A stretch of 62,733 bases of DNA from an uncultured Mycoplasmatota bacterium. Lineage in GTDB: Bacteria; Bacillota_I; Bacilli_A; RF39; UBA660. A program made the position numbers and the translations under genes. Numbering within the stretch: the stretch's first letter is position 1; each line of letters begins with the position of its first letter. This document shows positions 24,809-33,151 of the stretch, piece after piece. The stretch lies in assembly GCA_900549325.1 (NCBI GenBank), contig UROI01000003.1:1-62733 (forward strand), in the 5' to 3' direction. The notes under the pieces were generated by a model. The model had not been told where the DNA came from, made no database searches, and saw only the letters and a program-made list of their open reading frames with translations.

Positions 24809-27469
24809 TTATTTATTACTAACTATCTCATCTAATTTACTTCTTATAATACTTTCTTCTCTACTACCATTAGTAGTTAATCTTATTAATGGTATATTAT
24901 ATTTAGATAGTATATTATTCTTTAATATATCTCTTTCTTTTTGTTTATTATCTTCTTTATGATATTTATATCCATCTACTTCTACCGCTAATAATGGTAT
25001 TTTACTTATTTTATTATATATTAAGAAATCTATATGAGTATTATGATGAGAAGCATATTTTCTTTCTTCTTCCGTTAGTAATGTTTTATCTTTTATTAAT
25101 ATATTTACTGGATATCTAAAAGTAAATGTTAAGTCTTTATAATCTTCTAATACTTTATTTAATAAATGATACATGATATTTTCTGAATCATAGTCTGATA
25201 TCTTTTTATGTTTTTTAAAATAGTCTAATCTTTCTTTTTCATATTGTTTGTATAATAAATCGAATACTGAATATATATTACTTTCTTCTACTTCCATATT
25301 TATATATTTGGTATAATCTATAAAATCTTTTATATTTTGATTCTTTATATTATTACCAGTTACTATGAATATTAGTTCTTTCTTTGCTCTAGATATAGCT
25401 ACATTTAAGATATTAGAGTCCGCTACAAAGTCTGATATTTCATCATCTACTGTTGATATTATTATGGCATCTTTTTCTCTACCTTGAAACTTATGAACTG
25501 TACTTACTTCTATATCTTGGATATTTTGTTTTATTAAATCTACTTGATTATTATATGGGGCTATTATTCCTATATCATTAGTTTTTATCTTTGGTAGTAT
25601 TTCTTTTATTATATCTAATTGTCTTTGACTTGTATTATCTCTTTTATGATTTCCTTTATTGGTTTTTATTACTTTTATAACATCTTGCTCATCTTTATCT
25701 TCAGTCATTATTACTAGTTCATTATTATAGAACTTTTTATTACAGAAGTTTATTATTTTAGGATGACATCTATAGTGTTCTTTTAACATTACTTTTGGTA
25801 CTTCTTCTATGATATTTTTAACACTACTTAAGAAACTGTTTAATGAATAACTATAACCATTATCTATATTGTATTCTTTGAATATTTTTTCTGTCTTTTC
25901 TTTTATTATATCTGATACAACATTTGGTAGTTGTTTTTCATCTCCTATTACAACAGCGTATTTGGCTGATGATAATGCTAATAGGCCTGTTACAACATCT
26001 ATTTGACTTGATTCATCCATTATTATATAGTCAAACTTAAAATCTTCTTTGAAAGTATTTCTTGATGAGTAGGTTGTGCTTAGTATAACTGGATAATCCT
26101 TTATAAAATTAGTACTATTTTTCTTTATTTCTTGATATGTATATTTTTTTCTTGGTTCTTTGTATTTTTGTGATAGGTATTTTTTTAGATAAGTCATTGA
26201 TGAGTTTATAAAGGCTGTTTCTATATATTTATTTTTTTCTACAAAGGATTGTTCTTTGGTTATTTGTTCTTCTAAGGATTTTATTTGTGTTTGGTATAGA
26301 TTATTTTGAATTGTATTTATTATTATTTCAATATTATTTTTATATAATGAGAAGTCTCCTATTTGATATATGAATATATATTTTAATTTATTTAATAATG
26401 TTAATTTATCGGTGTTTATCAATTCATTCCATAATTTTTGCAAGTTATTTGGATTTATTCTTGTTAGTTCTATAAGGTTAATGTTCTGATTTTTCATGTA
26501 TTCTTTAAAGTATTTGTATTCTAGTGTTAGGTCATTTTTACTTTGAGTTAGTATGGCTATCTTTTGTCTACTGGTATAGATTTGTTTTACTATGCTATTG
26601 TTATTTTTTATTACATTGGTTATATCTTCAATATTTATATTTTCGTACTCTTTAAACGATGGAATGTTATCTGTTTGGTTTTCTATAAAATTATTTTTAT
26701 TGGCGCTTTTTCCTAAGAGTGCTTCAAAGAAGTCTAGGTTGTATTTTTTTAGTTTCTCTTCGATGTTTTCGATAGCAGCATTATTATTTGATACTACTTG
26801 ACAGTTCATATTTCTTATTAGTATATTGGCTATGATATTTAGTATTGTTTGTGTCTTGCCTGTTCCTGGAGGACCCTCAATAACACTTACTTTATTATTT
26901 ATAGCATTTTCTACGGCTTTATACTGACTAGAATTACAACCAAAGGGAAATATTAGAAAGTCTATGTCATTTCCTTTTATTATACTATTTGATAGTTTTA
27001 GATAGTTTGATAATGCTGTATCTAGATTATCTACTTCTACTTTCTTCATCTGCTCACTTAGTATCTTCTTTCCATCCTCGGTACTAAGTGATGTTATGTC
27101 AGCGGCCTTTTGCATGTATTCTATTACATCTTTGTTATTGCTTATTATTTTTACTTGGGTATCTAGGTAGTCTTGATGTGTATTATTGTTTAAAATCATG
27201 TGGTAGTAATAGTTATTTCCGTAGTTAAATTCATAGACTTCTTTTATATCTTTTACTTTAATGTTATTTATGAAGATGTTATATTTTGTTAGGTCTATTT
27301 GTTCTGAAACTGTTAAATGCTTTACTCTATATGCTTGATAATTGTAAAACTTACTACTATTTTTGTATTTTATTACGTAGGTATAGTTGATGTGGTTATA
27401 CCTGCAATAGGATATTTTGGGTGTTACTATTTCGTTATCGATGATTATCATTTCTTTTCTTGGGTCCAT
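24809..27469 (-). CDS. SF1 DNA2/NAM7-type helicase with C-terminal nuclease-like domain
   Basis: 886 aa. Walker A EGPPGTGKTQTILNI is near residue 200, motif II DYIIMDESSQID and motif III VVIGDEKQLPNV lie in the middle, then VSTVHKFQGREKDAIIIS and NVAISRAKKEL. Between motifs I and II is a long lysine-rich coiled insert (about 260-430). The C-terminal 130 residues (HIDFLIYN, LLAVEVDGYKYH, YNIPLIRLT) have the D-x(n)-E-V-D pattern of Vsr/DUF2726-type nucleases. It resembles helicase-nuclease fusions found in defence islands; antiphage function is inferred from location. It is flanked by direct repeats DR1 and DR2. SD GGAGG precedes ATG 27469. Confidence 0.82.
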   Translation of the reverse strand: MDPRKEMIIIDNEIVTPKISYCRYNHINYTYVIKYKNSSKFYNYQAYRVKHLTVSEQIDLTKYNIFINNIKVKDIKEVYEFNYGNNYYYHMILNNNTHQDYLDTQVKIISNNKDVIEYMQKAADITSLSTEDGKKILSEQMKKVEVDNLDTALSNYLKLSNSIIKGNDIDFLIFPFGCNSSQYKAVENAINNKVSVIEGPPGTGKTQTILNIIANILIRNMNCQVVSNNNAAIENIEEKLKKYNLDFFEALLGKSANKNNFIENQTDNIPSFKEYENINIEDITNVIKNNNSIVKQIYTSRQKIAILTQSKNDLTLEYKYFKEYMKNQNINLIELTRINPNNLQKLWNELINTDKLTLLNKLKYIFIYQIGDFSLYKNNIEIIINTIQNNLYQTQIKSLEEQITKEQSFVEKNKYIETAFINSSMTYLKKYLSQKYKEPRKKYTYQEIKKNSTNFIKDYPVILSTTYSSRNTFKEDFKFDYIIMDESSQIDVVTGLLALSSAKYAVVIGDEKQLPNVVSDIIKEKTEKIFKEYNIDNGYSYSLNSFLSSVKNIIEEVPKVMLKEHYRCHPKIINFCNKKFYNNELVIMTEDKDEQDVIKVIKTNKGNHKRDNTSQRQLDIIKEILPKIKTNDIGIIAPYNNQVDLIKQNIQDIEVSTVHKFQGREKDAIIISTVDDEISDFVADSNILNVAISRAKKELIFIVTGNNIKNQNIKDFIDYTKYINMEVEESNIYSVFDLLYKQYEKERLDYFKKHKKISDYDSENIMYHLLNKVLEDYKDLTFTFRYPVNILIKDKTLLTEEERKYASHHNTHIDFLIYNKISKIPLLAVEVDGYKYHKEDNKQKERDILKNNILSKYNIPLIRLTTNGSREESIIRSKLDEIVSNK

Positions 27470-27498
27470 ACTTCTTTTACCTCCGCCTACTATTAAAT

Positions 27499-27595
27499 AA
27501 AAACTAGCACAAAAAATCTATAAGTAGACCTGTACTAGCGTCTTTTTTAACAATTTAAGTATATCAAATATTTTTTATTTATTCAATAAATTGGA
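27499..27595. repeat. Direct repeat copy DR2 (structured, terminator-like)
   Basis: Second copy of DR1. The inner hairpin is TCTA-TAAG-TAGA rather than TCTAT-TAA-ATAGA, so pairing is kept although the sequence changed. It lies 52 bases downstream of the small acidic gene ending at 27647 and just upstream of the helicase start. Confidence 0.75.
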
Positions 27596-27646
27596 TATAT
27601 TTGTTAATCCTTTTTAGAAATATTATCACATAAGATACAATATTTC

Positions 27647-27829
27647 TTATTCATTATCATCTTCAGAATAATAGTCATCATCTTCTAGTTCTTCCTCTTC
27701 AAAATTAAATGAATCATACTTCTTTTCTTTTACTAATTCTTTTTGCCAATCTTCTAAATCATTGTTATCTTTTTTATTGTCATCTTCTGTATCTGTAAAT
27801 GCTTTTATTAAGTTCCATATTAAACACAT
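27647..27829 (-). CDS. Small acidic protein, unknown function
   Basis: 60 aa. Starts MCLIWNLIKAF and ends in a highly acidic tail (FNFEEEELEDDDYYSEDDNE). A good SD (GAGGTG) precedes the ATG, and a terminator-like repeat follows, so it looks like a real single gene. Similar small Asp/Glu/Tyr-rich tails occur in uncharacterised proteins of gut Bacillota. It could be a DNA-mimic or an immunity-type inhibitor, but nothing in the sequence proves this. Compare the acidic tail of the 15575 gene product. Confidence 0.55.
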   Translation of the reverse strand: MCLIWNLIKAFTDTEDDNKKDNNDLEDWQKELVKEKKYDSFNFEEEELEDDDYYSEDDNE

Positions 27830-27914
27830 AATCTCACCACCTCTGGAGTTTAGTTACCGCTGTTTATTATACTTTTGTTCCACAATTGTTCCGTTTATGG
27901 TACAATTGTTATTT

Positions 27915-28877
27915 TTATTTATTTTCTTTTGACCATTCTTTAAATGTATCTAATACAACAAATTTTAAAAAATAAACATTAGTCTCTACATCATCTTCTT
28001 CAGAGATTTTTTCTCCATGAATAATTTTACTTCTTAGCCTATAAGAGTCTGTTACAATTTTATTTTTCTTAAACGATTTATAATCATTTTTGCAATATTT
28101 TTCTAATAAGTTTTTAATTTTTTTACTACTACTGATTTGTTTTAATGCGTTAATGCCATTTTCTAAAGATTGTTTTTCAGTATCATCTATATCGCTATTT
28201 TTTAATTCTGCAATAAACGAATCAAGCAATTCAATTGCTTTATTACTTTTATTTTCATTTTCACTCATTGTTTCAAGAATTTGGCATAACAACAATATTT
28301 TAATATCATCCTTGGCATTTTCCACCAAATGAAACAAATTAAAAATTTTTTGATTTGTTTCATTATAACTACATTCATAATCTATTTTTTTCATTTCTCT
28401 TATAAAATCTATTTCTGTATCATAAACAACAGATAATTCTACAGATATTTTGTTTTTATTCTTATATTCATCTAAATTCTCTAATGATTCTGACCACTCT
28501 ATTTGAAGCCCTAAAAAATCTCTTTCGCCACTTTTTTTGCAATAAAACCATTCTTCATTTTTGTAAAACTCTTCTTCTGAACATTTAAAATATTTTGGAT
28601 GACAATACCATTTTACATAATCAAAGTCTCCCATACTGTAATTTAGGATTGTTCGATAACCATTAAATAATACATTAAAATATAGTATTTTTCCGTCTAA
28701 TAATGCATCTTCTCTGTTCTCATAACCATATATAGCAAATTCTAAATTATTATTATCATAAAACTTATAATATAGATTTTTATCTTTAAACTTTCCCAAA
28801 CAAATATATTCATTATGATTACAAAATCCTATTTCTGCCGAATTATTTAACCTTACTTTTATTCTTGGTATCCACAC
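27915..28877 (-). CDS. HEPN-domain protein (ApeA-like C-terminal half), putative defence RNase
   Basis: 320 aa. Residues 1-165 are a mixed domain without recognised motifs. Residues 180-320 are helical with KILLLCQILETMS and YRLRSKIIHGEKISEE, the latter carrying an R-x4-H HEPN motif (RSKIIH). HEPN domains are RNase or dimerisation modules common in toxin and abortive-infection proteins. No nucleotidyltransferase partner gene is adjacent. The start is GTG 28877, supported by AAGGTG 7 bases upstream. Low GC and poor codon diversity match the surrounding island. Confidence 0.68.
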   Translation of the reverse strand: MWIPRIKVRLNNSAEIGFCNHNEYICLGKFKDKNLYYKFYDNNNLEFAIYGYENREDALLDGKILYFNVLFNGYRTILNYSMGDFDYVKWYCHPKYFKCSEEEFYKNEEWFYCKKSGERDFLGLQIEWSESLENLDEYKNKNKISVELSVVYDTEIDFIREMKKIDYECSYNETNQKIFNLFHLVENAKDDIKILLLCQILETMSENENKSNKAIELLDSFIAELKNSDIDDTEKQSLENGINALKQISSSKKIKNLLEKYCKNDYKSFKKNKIVTDSYRLRSKIIHGEKISEEDDVETNVYFLKFVVLDTFKEWSKENK

Positions 28878-29148
28878 TATTAATCACCTTCGTTTATATT
28901 ATATCATTAAATTATATTATTAATTTATTTTTTCCATTTTTATCATAGGATTTTCTAATTAAGCTACTATTTTTACATAAAAAGTGATTTACGATATCAC
29001 ATCACGCTTAAATACAAAATAATTATATTTTTATTTAATGTTCGTTTGATGTTCACACTGAAAATATGTTATTTTTCAGTTTAATTGTCAACACCATTTA
29101 ATTAATAATTACTTCCTTATACTAAAATAATATTAGTATATACCTACT
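28878..29148. other. Gene-free stretch with small hairpins
   Basis: No credible reading frame. It holds a hairpin GTGAT-TTACGAT-ATCAC near 28983 and ACTGAAAA/TTTTCAGT at 29057-29080, the latter perhaps a weak terminator for the 29303 gene. ATACTAAAATAATATTAGT near 29119 is nearly the same as the sequence before the E3 box near 24666. Confidence 0.5.
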
Positions 29149-29245
29149 GCTTATATATAATAAGTATCTTGGATACTTTTAATTAAGATAAGTTTACTTA
29201 GCTTAATTAAACACTAATAAGACTTACATAGTAAGGCTTATAGTG
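29149..29245 (+). repeat. Double-hairpin element copy E4
   Basis: Box GCTTATATATAATAAG (29149-29164), small hairpin AAGTATC-TTG-GATACTT, hairpin 1 29178-29211: TTTAATTAAG, loop ATAAGTTTACTTAG, CTTAATTAAA. Hairpin 2 29212-29245 is identical to that of E3. It lies 58 bases after the phosphoesterase stop. Confidence 0.85.
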
Positions 29246-29302
29246 GACATAATAAAGATAATATATAGGTATATTAAAACTAAGACTCGATATCTTAGTT
29301 TA

Positions 29303-30106
29303 TTATTTAGTTAATGTTAATGTTTTTATTTTAAATTTTTTAGTATCATAACCCCATGGATTAGATACTAATCTTGTATTATTTATTATTATATCTTCTT
29401 CTTTATGATCATGTCCATATATCCATACCGGTGATTTATATTCTTTTACTTCTGTATAGTAACAAGAGTTATTACCCCTACTATTACTTTTATTTCTAAA
29501 TGGTGGTATATGAGTTATTATTAAATCTATATTATTTGGTAAGTTATTATACCAGGATATGCTATCGTTATGTAGTTTTTGTATTTTTTCTTTCTTAGAT
29601 AATTCTGATAAGATAAATCTTGAATCATTCTGCATAGGATAGTTATATAGTTTATCTACTAATGTTACTGGTTTATACCAAAGGGTATCTCCCGCTAATA
29701 AGAAGGTGTTATAGGTATATAGTCCTTTAGTATTATTTGTTTTATCTAGTATGATTATATCTTTATTATCTTTAAATATTTCATTTAATCTATATACTTT
29801 ATTCATACTATTATAGTTATATTCTTTTGCCATAGGATCAGTATAGATATATTTTATTACTGGTATATAGTATTCATGATTACCTAGGATGAATATTACT
29901 TTTTTATAGTATTTTGAACATGAATATAATAGTTCACTTACTCTATTTATATCTTCATCGATATCTCCCGCTACTACAAGGATATCTCCTTTTACTTGCA
30001 TGCTTATTTTATCTTGGACTAATTTATCTATTTTGGTTATGCTTTCTTTTTTACTTATGTAGTGAGTTAAGTGTAAATCGGATACATAGTCAATGTTTAA
30101 TTCCAT
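29303..30106 (-). CDS. Calcineurin-like metallophosphoesterase
   Basis: 267 aa. Motifs in order: DYVSDLHL (metal ligands Asp and His), VVAGDIDE, FILGNHEYY, LIITHIPPF and WIYGHDHKE. This is the complete two-metal phosphoesterase set. The substrate is not predictable; relatives act on nucleotides, cyclic nucleotides or phosphoproteins. It sits alone in the accessory region between a HEPN gene and a decayed BRO gene; a defence-related nucleotide-degrading role is conceivable but unproven. SD AAGGAA lies before ATG 30106. Confidence 0.85.
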   Translation of the reverse strand: MELNIDYVSDLHLTHYISKKESITKIDKLVQDKISMQVKGDILVVAGDIDEDINRVSELLYSCSKYYKKVIFILGNHEYYIPVIKYIYTDPMAKEYNYNSMNKVYRLNEIFKDNKDIIILDKTNNTKGLYTYNTFLLAGDTLWYKPVTLVDKLYNYPMQNDSRFILSELSKKEKIQKLHNDSISWYNNLPNNIDLIITHIPPFRNKSNSRGNNSCYYTEVKEYKSPVWIYGHDHKEEDIIINNTRLVSNPWGYDTKKFKIKTLTLTK

Positions 30107-30160
30107 GGTATTTTTCCTTTCTAGATGCTTATATTATAGAGAAATACACGAATTATGTCA

Positions 30161-30198
30161 AATAAAAAACTGTTGACGCTTTTGTATGTCAACAGTTT
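30161..30198 (-). terminator. Intrinsic terminator after the BRO remnant/small gene
   Basis: AAACTGTTGAC (30167-30177) pairs perfectly with GTCAACAGTTT (30188-30198); on the minus strand it runs into a T-rich tail. Confidence 0.88.
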
Positions 30199-30263
30199 CT
30201 GCGGATAAGTTATTTACGATAGGTAATTATCTTATATAATTTGTACATTTATAAAATTATTTT

Positions 30264-30404
30264 TTAGAAGTTATCAGAAAGATTTGTTTCTTTTTTAATT
30301 TTATATATTTTTGTTGTTTCTATTTTATTTTTAATTAACCTACCTTCTATTTGAGACATATATGATGATAAAGTATCATTGTTTAAATATTTAAATCTCT
30401 TCAT
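30264..30404 (-). CDS. Short ORF downstream of the BRO remnant
   Basis: 46 aa from ATG 30404 (a TTG at 30416 in the same frame is possible): MKRFKYLNNDTLSSYMSQIE, then a basic tail ending in NLSDNF. It begins 15 bases after the BRO-family stop and ends before a strong terminator, so it would be the last gene of that transcript. The SD is poor. It may be a genuine small partner of the BRO protein or part of the decayed segment. Confidence 0.35.
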   Translation of the reverse strand: MKRFKYLNNDTLSSYMSQIEGRLIKNKIETTKIYKIKKETNLSDNF

Positions 30405-30418
30405 AAATCTAACCAACT

Positions 30419-31277
30419 CTACTTCATTTCAATTTTTATTTCATCTTTATATTCATAATTTAATTTATTTTGTTTACTAACTACAGACTCACCTAAATTT
30501 CTTTCTATATCTTCTCTCGCCACTTTTGCTGCATGTCCACCCATTCTTGCAACCTCTTTATTTTGTTCTAAACCTTGTGGTTTATGTTTTTCAGCAAGTC
30601 TTTTTGTGGTCTCTTCTGATAAATCAGTTAATATCACTTCAATGTTATCCATATTATCTCTTAAAGATTCTTTACGAAGGCCTTTATATTGTTTATATTC
30701 TTTTGCTGTCATACCAGACCATTCTTTATAGATTTCATTAGTTAGTATAGCGTATTCTTTACCTTCATTTATACCATTTTCTTGCCAAATATCAGTTAAT
30801 TCTTTTCTATCTTGAATTTCTTTTAATCTTTTAGCAATCCATTTTTCATCATAACCTTTAGCTCGATATATATCTATAGCTCTTTGAGCTGCAAGTGATG
30901 GGTCAAATACTTCATCGATTCTTTCACTTCCTAATTTAGCTAACCATCCTTTTATTGATTCAACATTTTTACTAGGAATAGATTGAATTATTCTAAACAT
31001 ACCCTCAACATCAACCACATCAGTGTTATAGTATTTACCATCTGAAGACTTTAATTTCAGTTGGTTACAATTTGTAACCGACTCATTTCCTTCTTTTTTT
31101 AATCTGTGTTTTAACACTTTCCAATAATTTCTAGGATTATCACTTTCTGATAAAACTCCTACTACATCAACAACACTAATATAATATTTTTCTTTTTCTT
31201 TATCCCATACAGTTCTTATTGTTTCGCTATTAAAAATTTTATTAATTAAATGTTAAATGCATTTTATCCTGATTCAT
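30419..31277 (-). pseudogene. BRO/DinD-like protein gene, 5' frameshift
   Basis: The long frame from 31117 (GTG) to 30419 encodes 232 aa including YNTDVVDVEGMFRIIQSIPS, WIAKRLKEIQDRKELTDIW and RMGGHAAKVARED, typical of the BRO-N/DinD-like family. The same frame continues upstream without stops as KIFNSETIRTVWDKEKEKYY and SVVDVVGVLSESDNPRNYWK, which is the missing start of the BRO-N domain. The real start signal is AGGAGG with ATG 31277 (MNQDKMHLTFN), but that frame stops after 11 codons. A one-base loss (or equivalent) near 31245-31258 separates the two. It is therefore broken, unless the truncated GTG-started form is made. The family is phage- or DNA-damage-related. Confidence 0.78.
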
Positions 31278-31287
31278 TTATAACCTC

Positions 31288-31467
31288 CTACTTCTTTTCA
31301 AATTTAGATAATTTAATTATATCTTTTAAATTTCTTACTCCTCTTAAGATATTATAAATCACCATCAACAGCTATAATTTTGCAAGTACATCATTTAAAA
31401 TCATGAACACATTTAGACTCAATAATGTCTTTGCACTTCATACATTGTATTTTATTTACTATTTTGA
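31288..31467 (-). pseudogene. Decayed small zinc-ribbon protein gene
   Basis: Conceptual translation gives IQCMKCKDIIESKCVHDFK, then TGA where relatives usually have Trp, then CTCKIIAVDGDL, a TAA, and YLKRSKKFK, with a frame change to DIIKLSKFEKK and TAG at 31288. This matches a conserved small two-CxxC/CxC family (I believe DUF7695-like) carrying two nonsense codons and a frameshift. Its end abuts the SD of the BRO-family gene, so the two formed an operon that has decayed. Confidence 0.6.
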
Positions 31468-31489
31468 GTATAATAATAGTGCAATATAC

Positions 31490-31518
31490 TTGATTTTTTA
31501 TGATAGTTATAGTATCAT
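31490..31518 (+). promoter_or_regulatory. Promoter of candidate ncRNA
   Basis: TTGATT (31490-31495), a 17-base spacer and TATCAT (31513-31518); start expected near 31525. Confidence 0.5.
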
Positions 31519-31524
31519 TGTATT

Positions 31525-31639
31525 ATCGGAGAGAAATCTCGTCAGGTCGATAGCTCAATGTCGATTTTATTAAATTAAGTGTATGTTAAGTACACCGCTT
31601 GAGCTGGGGAGAGACTACTAGATAGTCTCTTTTCTTTTT
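31525..31639 (+). ncRNA. Candidate structured small RNA with intrinsic terminator
   Basis: A GC-richer island in AT-rich sequence. Hairpin GAGA-GAAA-TCTC (31529-31540, GNRA-type loop) comes first. A long-range stem AGCTCAA (31552-31558) with TTGAGCT (31599-31605) encloses GTGTA/TACAC (31579-31595). Then comes terminator AGAGACTA/TAGTCTCT (31610-31630) with TTTTCTTTTT. A promoter lies just upstream and no gene follows on this strand, so it is not a leader. It is convergent with the Panacea antitoxin gene. I do not recognise the family; an antisense RNA, an RNA antitoxin or a guide-type RNA are possibilities. Confidence 0.5.
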
Positions 31640-31664
31640 AGTTATCAACAAATATTGTTGATAA

Positions 31665-32642
31665 CTATTTTAAATCTATGTCAAAAGAATAGTCATAGCT
31701 TATTTTTTCACATTTATTAGTATCTAAGAATGCTTTTTCTTTATGAGAATATTCTACTATTTCTTTAGCATTATAATTTTTAAAATATTTCTTTACCTTA
31801 TCTAATACTTCTAATTCTTCGTTGGTAAATAAATCTTTATTAAACTTTTTCTTTGGTGTTATTTCATAATATTCTTTAGATGAAGTTATTACTGGTTTAT
31901 AGTCTATTATATCCTCTTGATCTCCATATGATAATATTGTTTCAAAACTATCTGGTACTGGACCAAAAGGTAGTTTACAATATTCTAGTCCGGTTATTGA
32001 TTTACAGTTTTCTTTATAAAATAAGAAATCAGCGTAAAACATTTCTTTTAATAATTTTGTTTTTAATATCGTATTATCCGCAAGAAAGATAATCATATTA
32101 TATACTTTTTCTTTATTAAACTTAGTATAACCATTATACTCTGTTGGGCTATGCTTTTCGCTTAGTAATAATTGCCTTTCATTATTAGCTAAGAATATAG
32201 ATATCTTATTATTAATTTTATTATATTCTTTATCAGTAAATTGTACTTTATTAGCTTCAACTAAGTTTGCTATTATTTCTGGATTGGCTATTAAAATTTT
32301 TATTAGTATTAAGTAACTATCATTTGGTATAGACATTCCTTTTTCATAACTTATTAATGTCTTTTTAGCACAGCCTATTACTTTAGAAAATAATTCTTGT
32401 GATAGATTATATTTCTTTCTTAAGGCTATTATTTCTTCTTTAGTTACACCATATAATTTATTATATATTTCTATACCTTTTTCAGAGGCAATATTATCTA
32501 GCTTTTCATCATATACTAAATTATTACATTTTGAGCAGAATCTTCTATCTGAATTAAATTTTATTTCTTTTCCTTTTATTTGGTAGATATGTTCATGATT
32601 CTTAATATAAGTATCACTACTACCACAATTATCACATCTCAT
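31665..32642 (-). CDS. Antitoxin with MqsA-like zinc ribbon, XRE HTH and Panacea (DUF4065/SocA-like) domain
   Basis: 325 aa. N-terminal CDNCGSSD and FCSKCNNLV form a zinc ribbon. Residues 70-125 are an HTH (LRKKYNLSQELFSKVIG, TLISYEKGMSIP). The C-terminal half from about 165 (YNGYTKFNKEKVYNMIIFLA, LLKEMFYADFLFY, LPFGPVPDSF) is a Panacea/DUF4065 domain, a general toxin-neutralising fold. It follows the toxin gene after 9 bases with its SD in the gap. It should bind its own promoter through the HTH and neutralise the toxin. A long hairpin GTTATCAACAA/TTGTTGATAAC begins right at its stop codon. Confidence 0.85.
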   Translation of the reverse strand: MRCDNCGSSDTYIKNHEHIYQIKGKEIKFNSDRRFCSKCNNLVYDEKLDNIASEKGIEIYNKLYGVTKEEIIALRKKYNLSQELFSKVIGCAKKTLISYEKGMSIPNDSYLILIKILIANPEIIANLVEANKVQFTDKEYNKINNKISIFLANNERQLLLSEKHSPTEYNGYTKFNKEKVYNMIIFLADNTILKTKLLKEMFYADFLFYKENCKSITGLEYCKLPFGPVPDSFETILSYGDQEDIIDYKPVITSSKEYYEITPKKKFNKDLFTNEELEVLDKVKKYFKNYNAKEIVEYSHKEKAFLDTNKCEKISYDYSFDIDLK

Positions 32643-32651
32643 AGTATCCTC

Positions 32652-32978
32652 CTATTTATAATCTAAATGAAATGATAAGCATACTGTCATTTCTTTATTA
32701 TTATATTCTTCTATCTTTAACTTAATATATACTCTATTTCCATTAATATCTTTTTTAAATACTAGTGAATTTTCACTTTTTGAATAAAAAGGCTTATAAT
32801 CTTGAACATAGTTATATGAAGATAATGTTAATATTTCTTGCCATGCTAAACTTTCAGTTATTCCAATTTCTAACAATTCTTCAAGATAATCTCTATCTTT
32901 TCTATTAGCAAATCTTTTATTTCCTTTAGTTATTAACTTTTTCATTTTTGTTAGTAGTTTGAGCTGCTCTCCAGTCAT
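32652..32978 (-). CDS. MqsR-like toxin
   Basis: 108 aa. KMKKLITKGNKRFANR, LLEIGITESLAWQEILTLS, then VYIKLKIEE and MTVCLSFHLD fit the MqsR/RelE-like fold, where the end strands carry VYIK and SFH. MqsR toxins are mRNA interferases cutting mainly at GCU-type sites; the catalytic residues cannot be confirmed here. Toxin-first order followed by an MqsA-type zinc-ribbon/HTH antitoxin supports the call. SD GGGGGA precedes ATG 32978. Confidence 0.72.
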   Translation of the reverse strand: MTGEQLKLLTKMKKLITKGNKRFANRKDRDYLEELLEIGITESLAWQEILTLSSYNYVQDYKPFYSKSENSLVFKKDINGNRVYIKLKIEEYNNKEMTVCLSFHLDYK

Positions 32979-33112
32979 ACAATTCCCCCTTATACTTATT
33001 TTTTACTGCATGATATAAATTTTCCTTTCTGTATTAATGGTAACATATGTAACCTATTTTTGTCAATATGTATTTTATACTTTTACATATTTTTTTATCA
33101 CTACTTGTGACC

Positions 33113-33140
33113 TAAAAAAACTATAGACATAATCTATAGT
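33113..33140 (-). terminator. Intrinsic terminator of the 33152 gene
   Basis: ACTATAGA/TCTATAGT around a 5-base loop, with a run of T on the minus strand. Nearly the same hairpin is used at 34524. Confidence 0.85.
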
Positions 33141-33151
33141 TTGTGCAAATA

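Noticed and set aside
31525..31639. Candidate ncRNA as a riboswitch leader
   Set aside because: No gene follows on the same strand after the terminator; the next gene is convergent.
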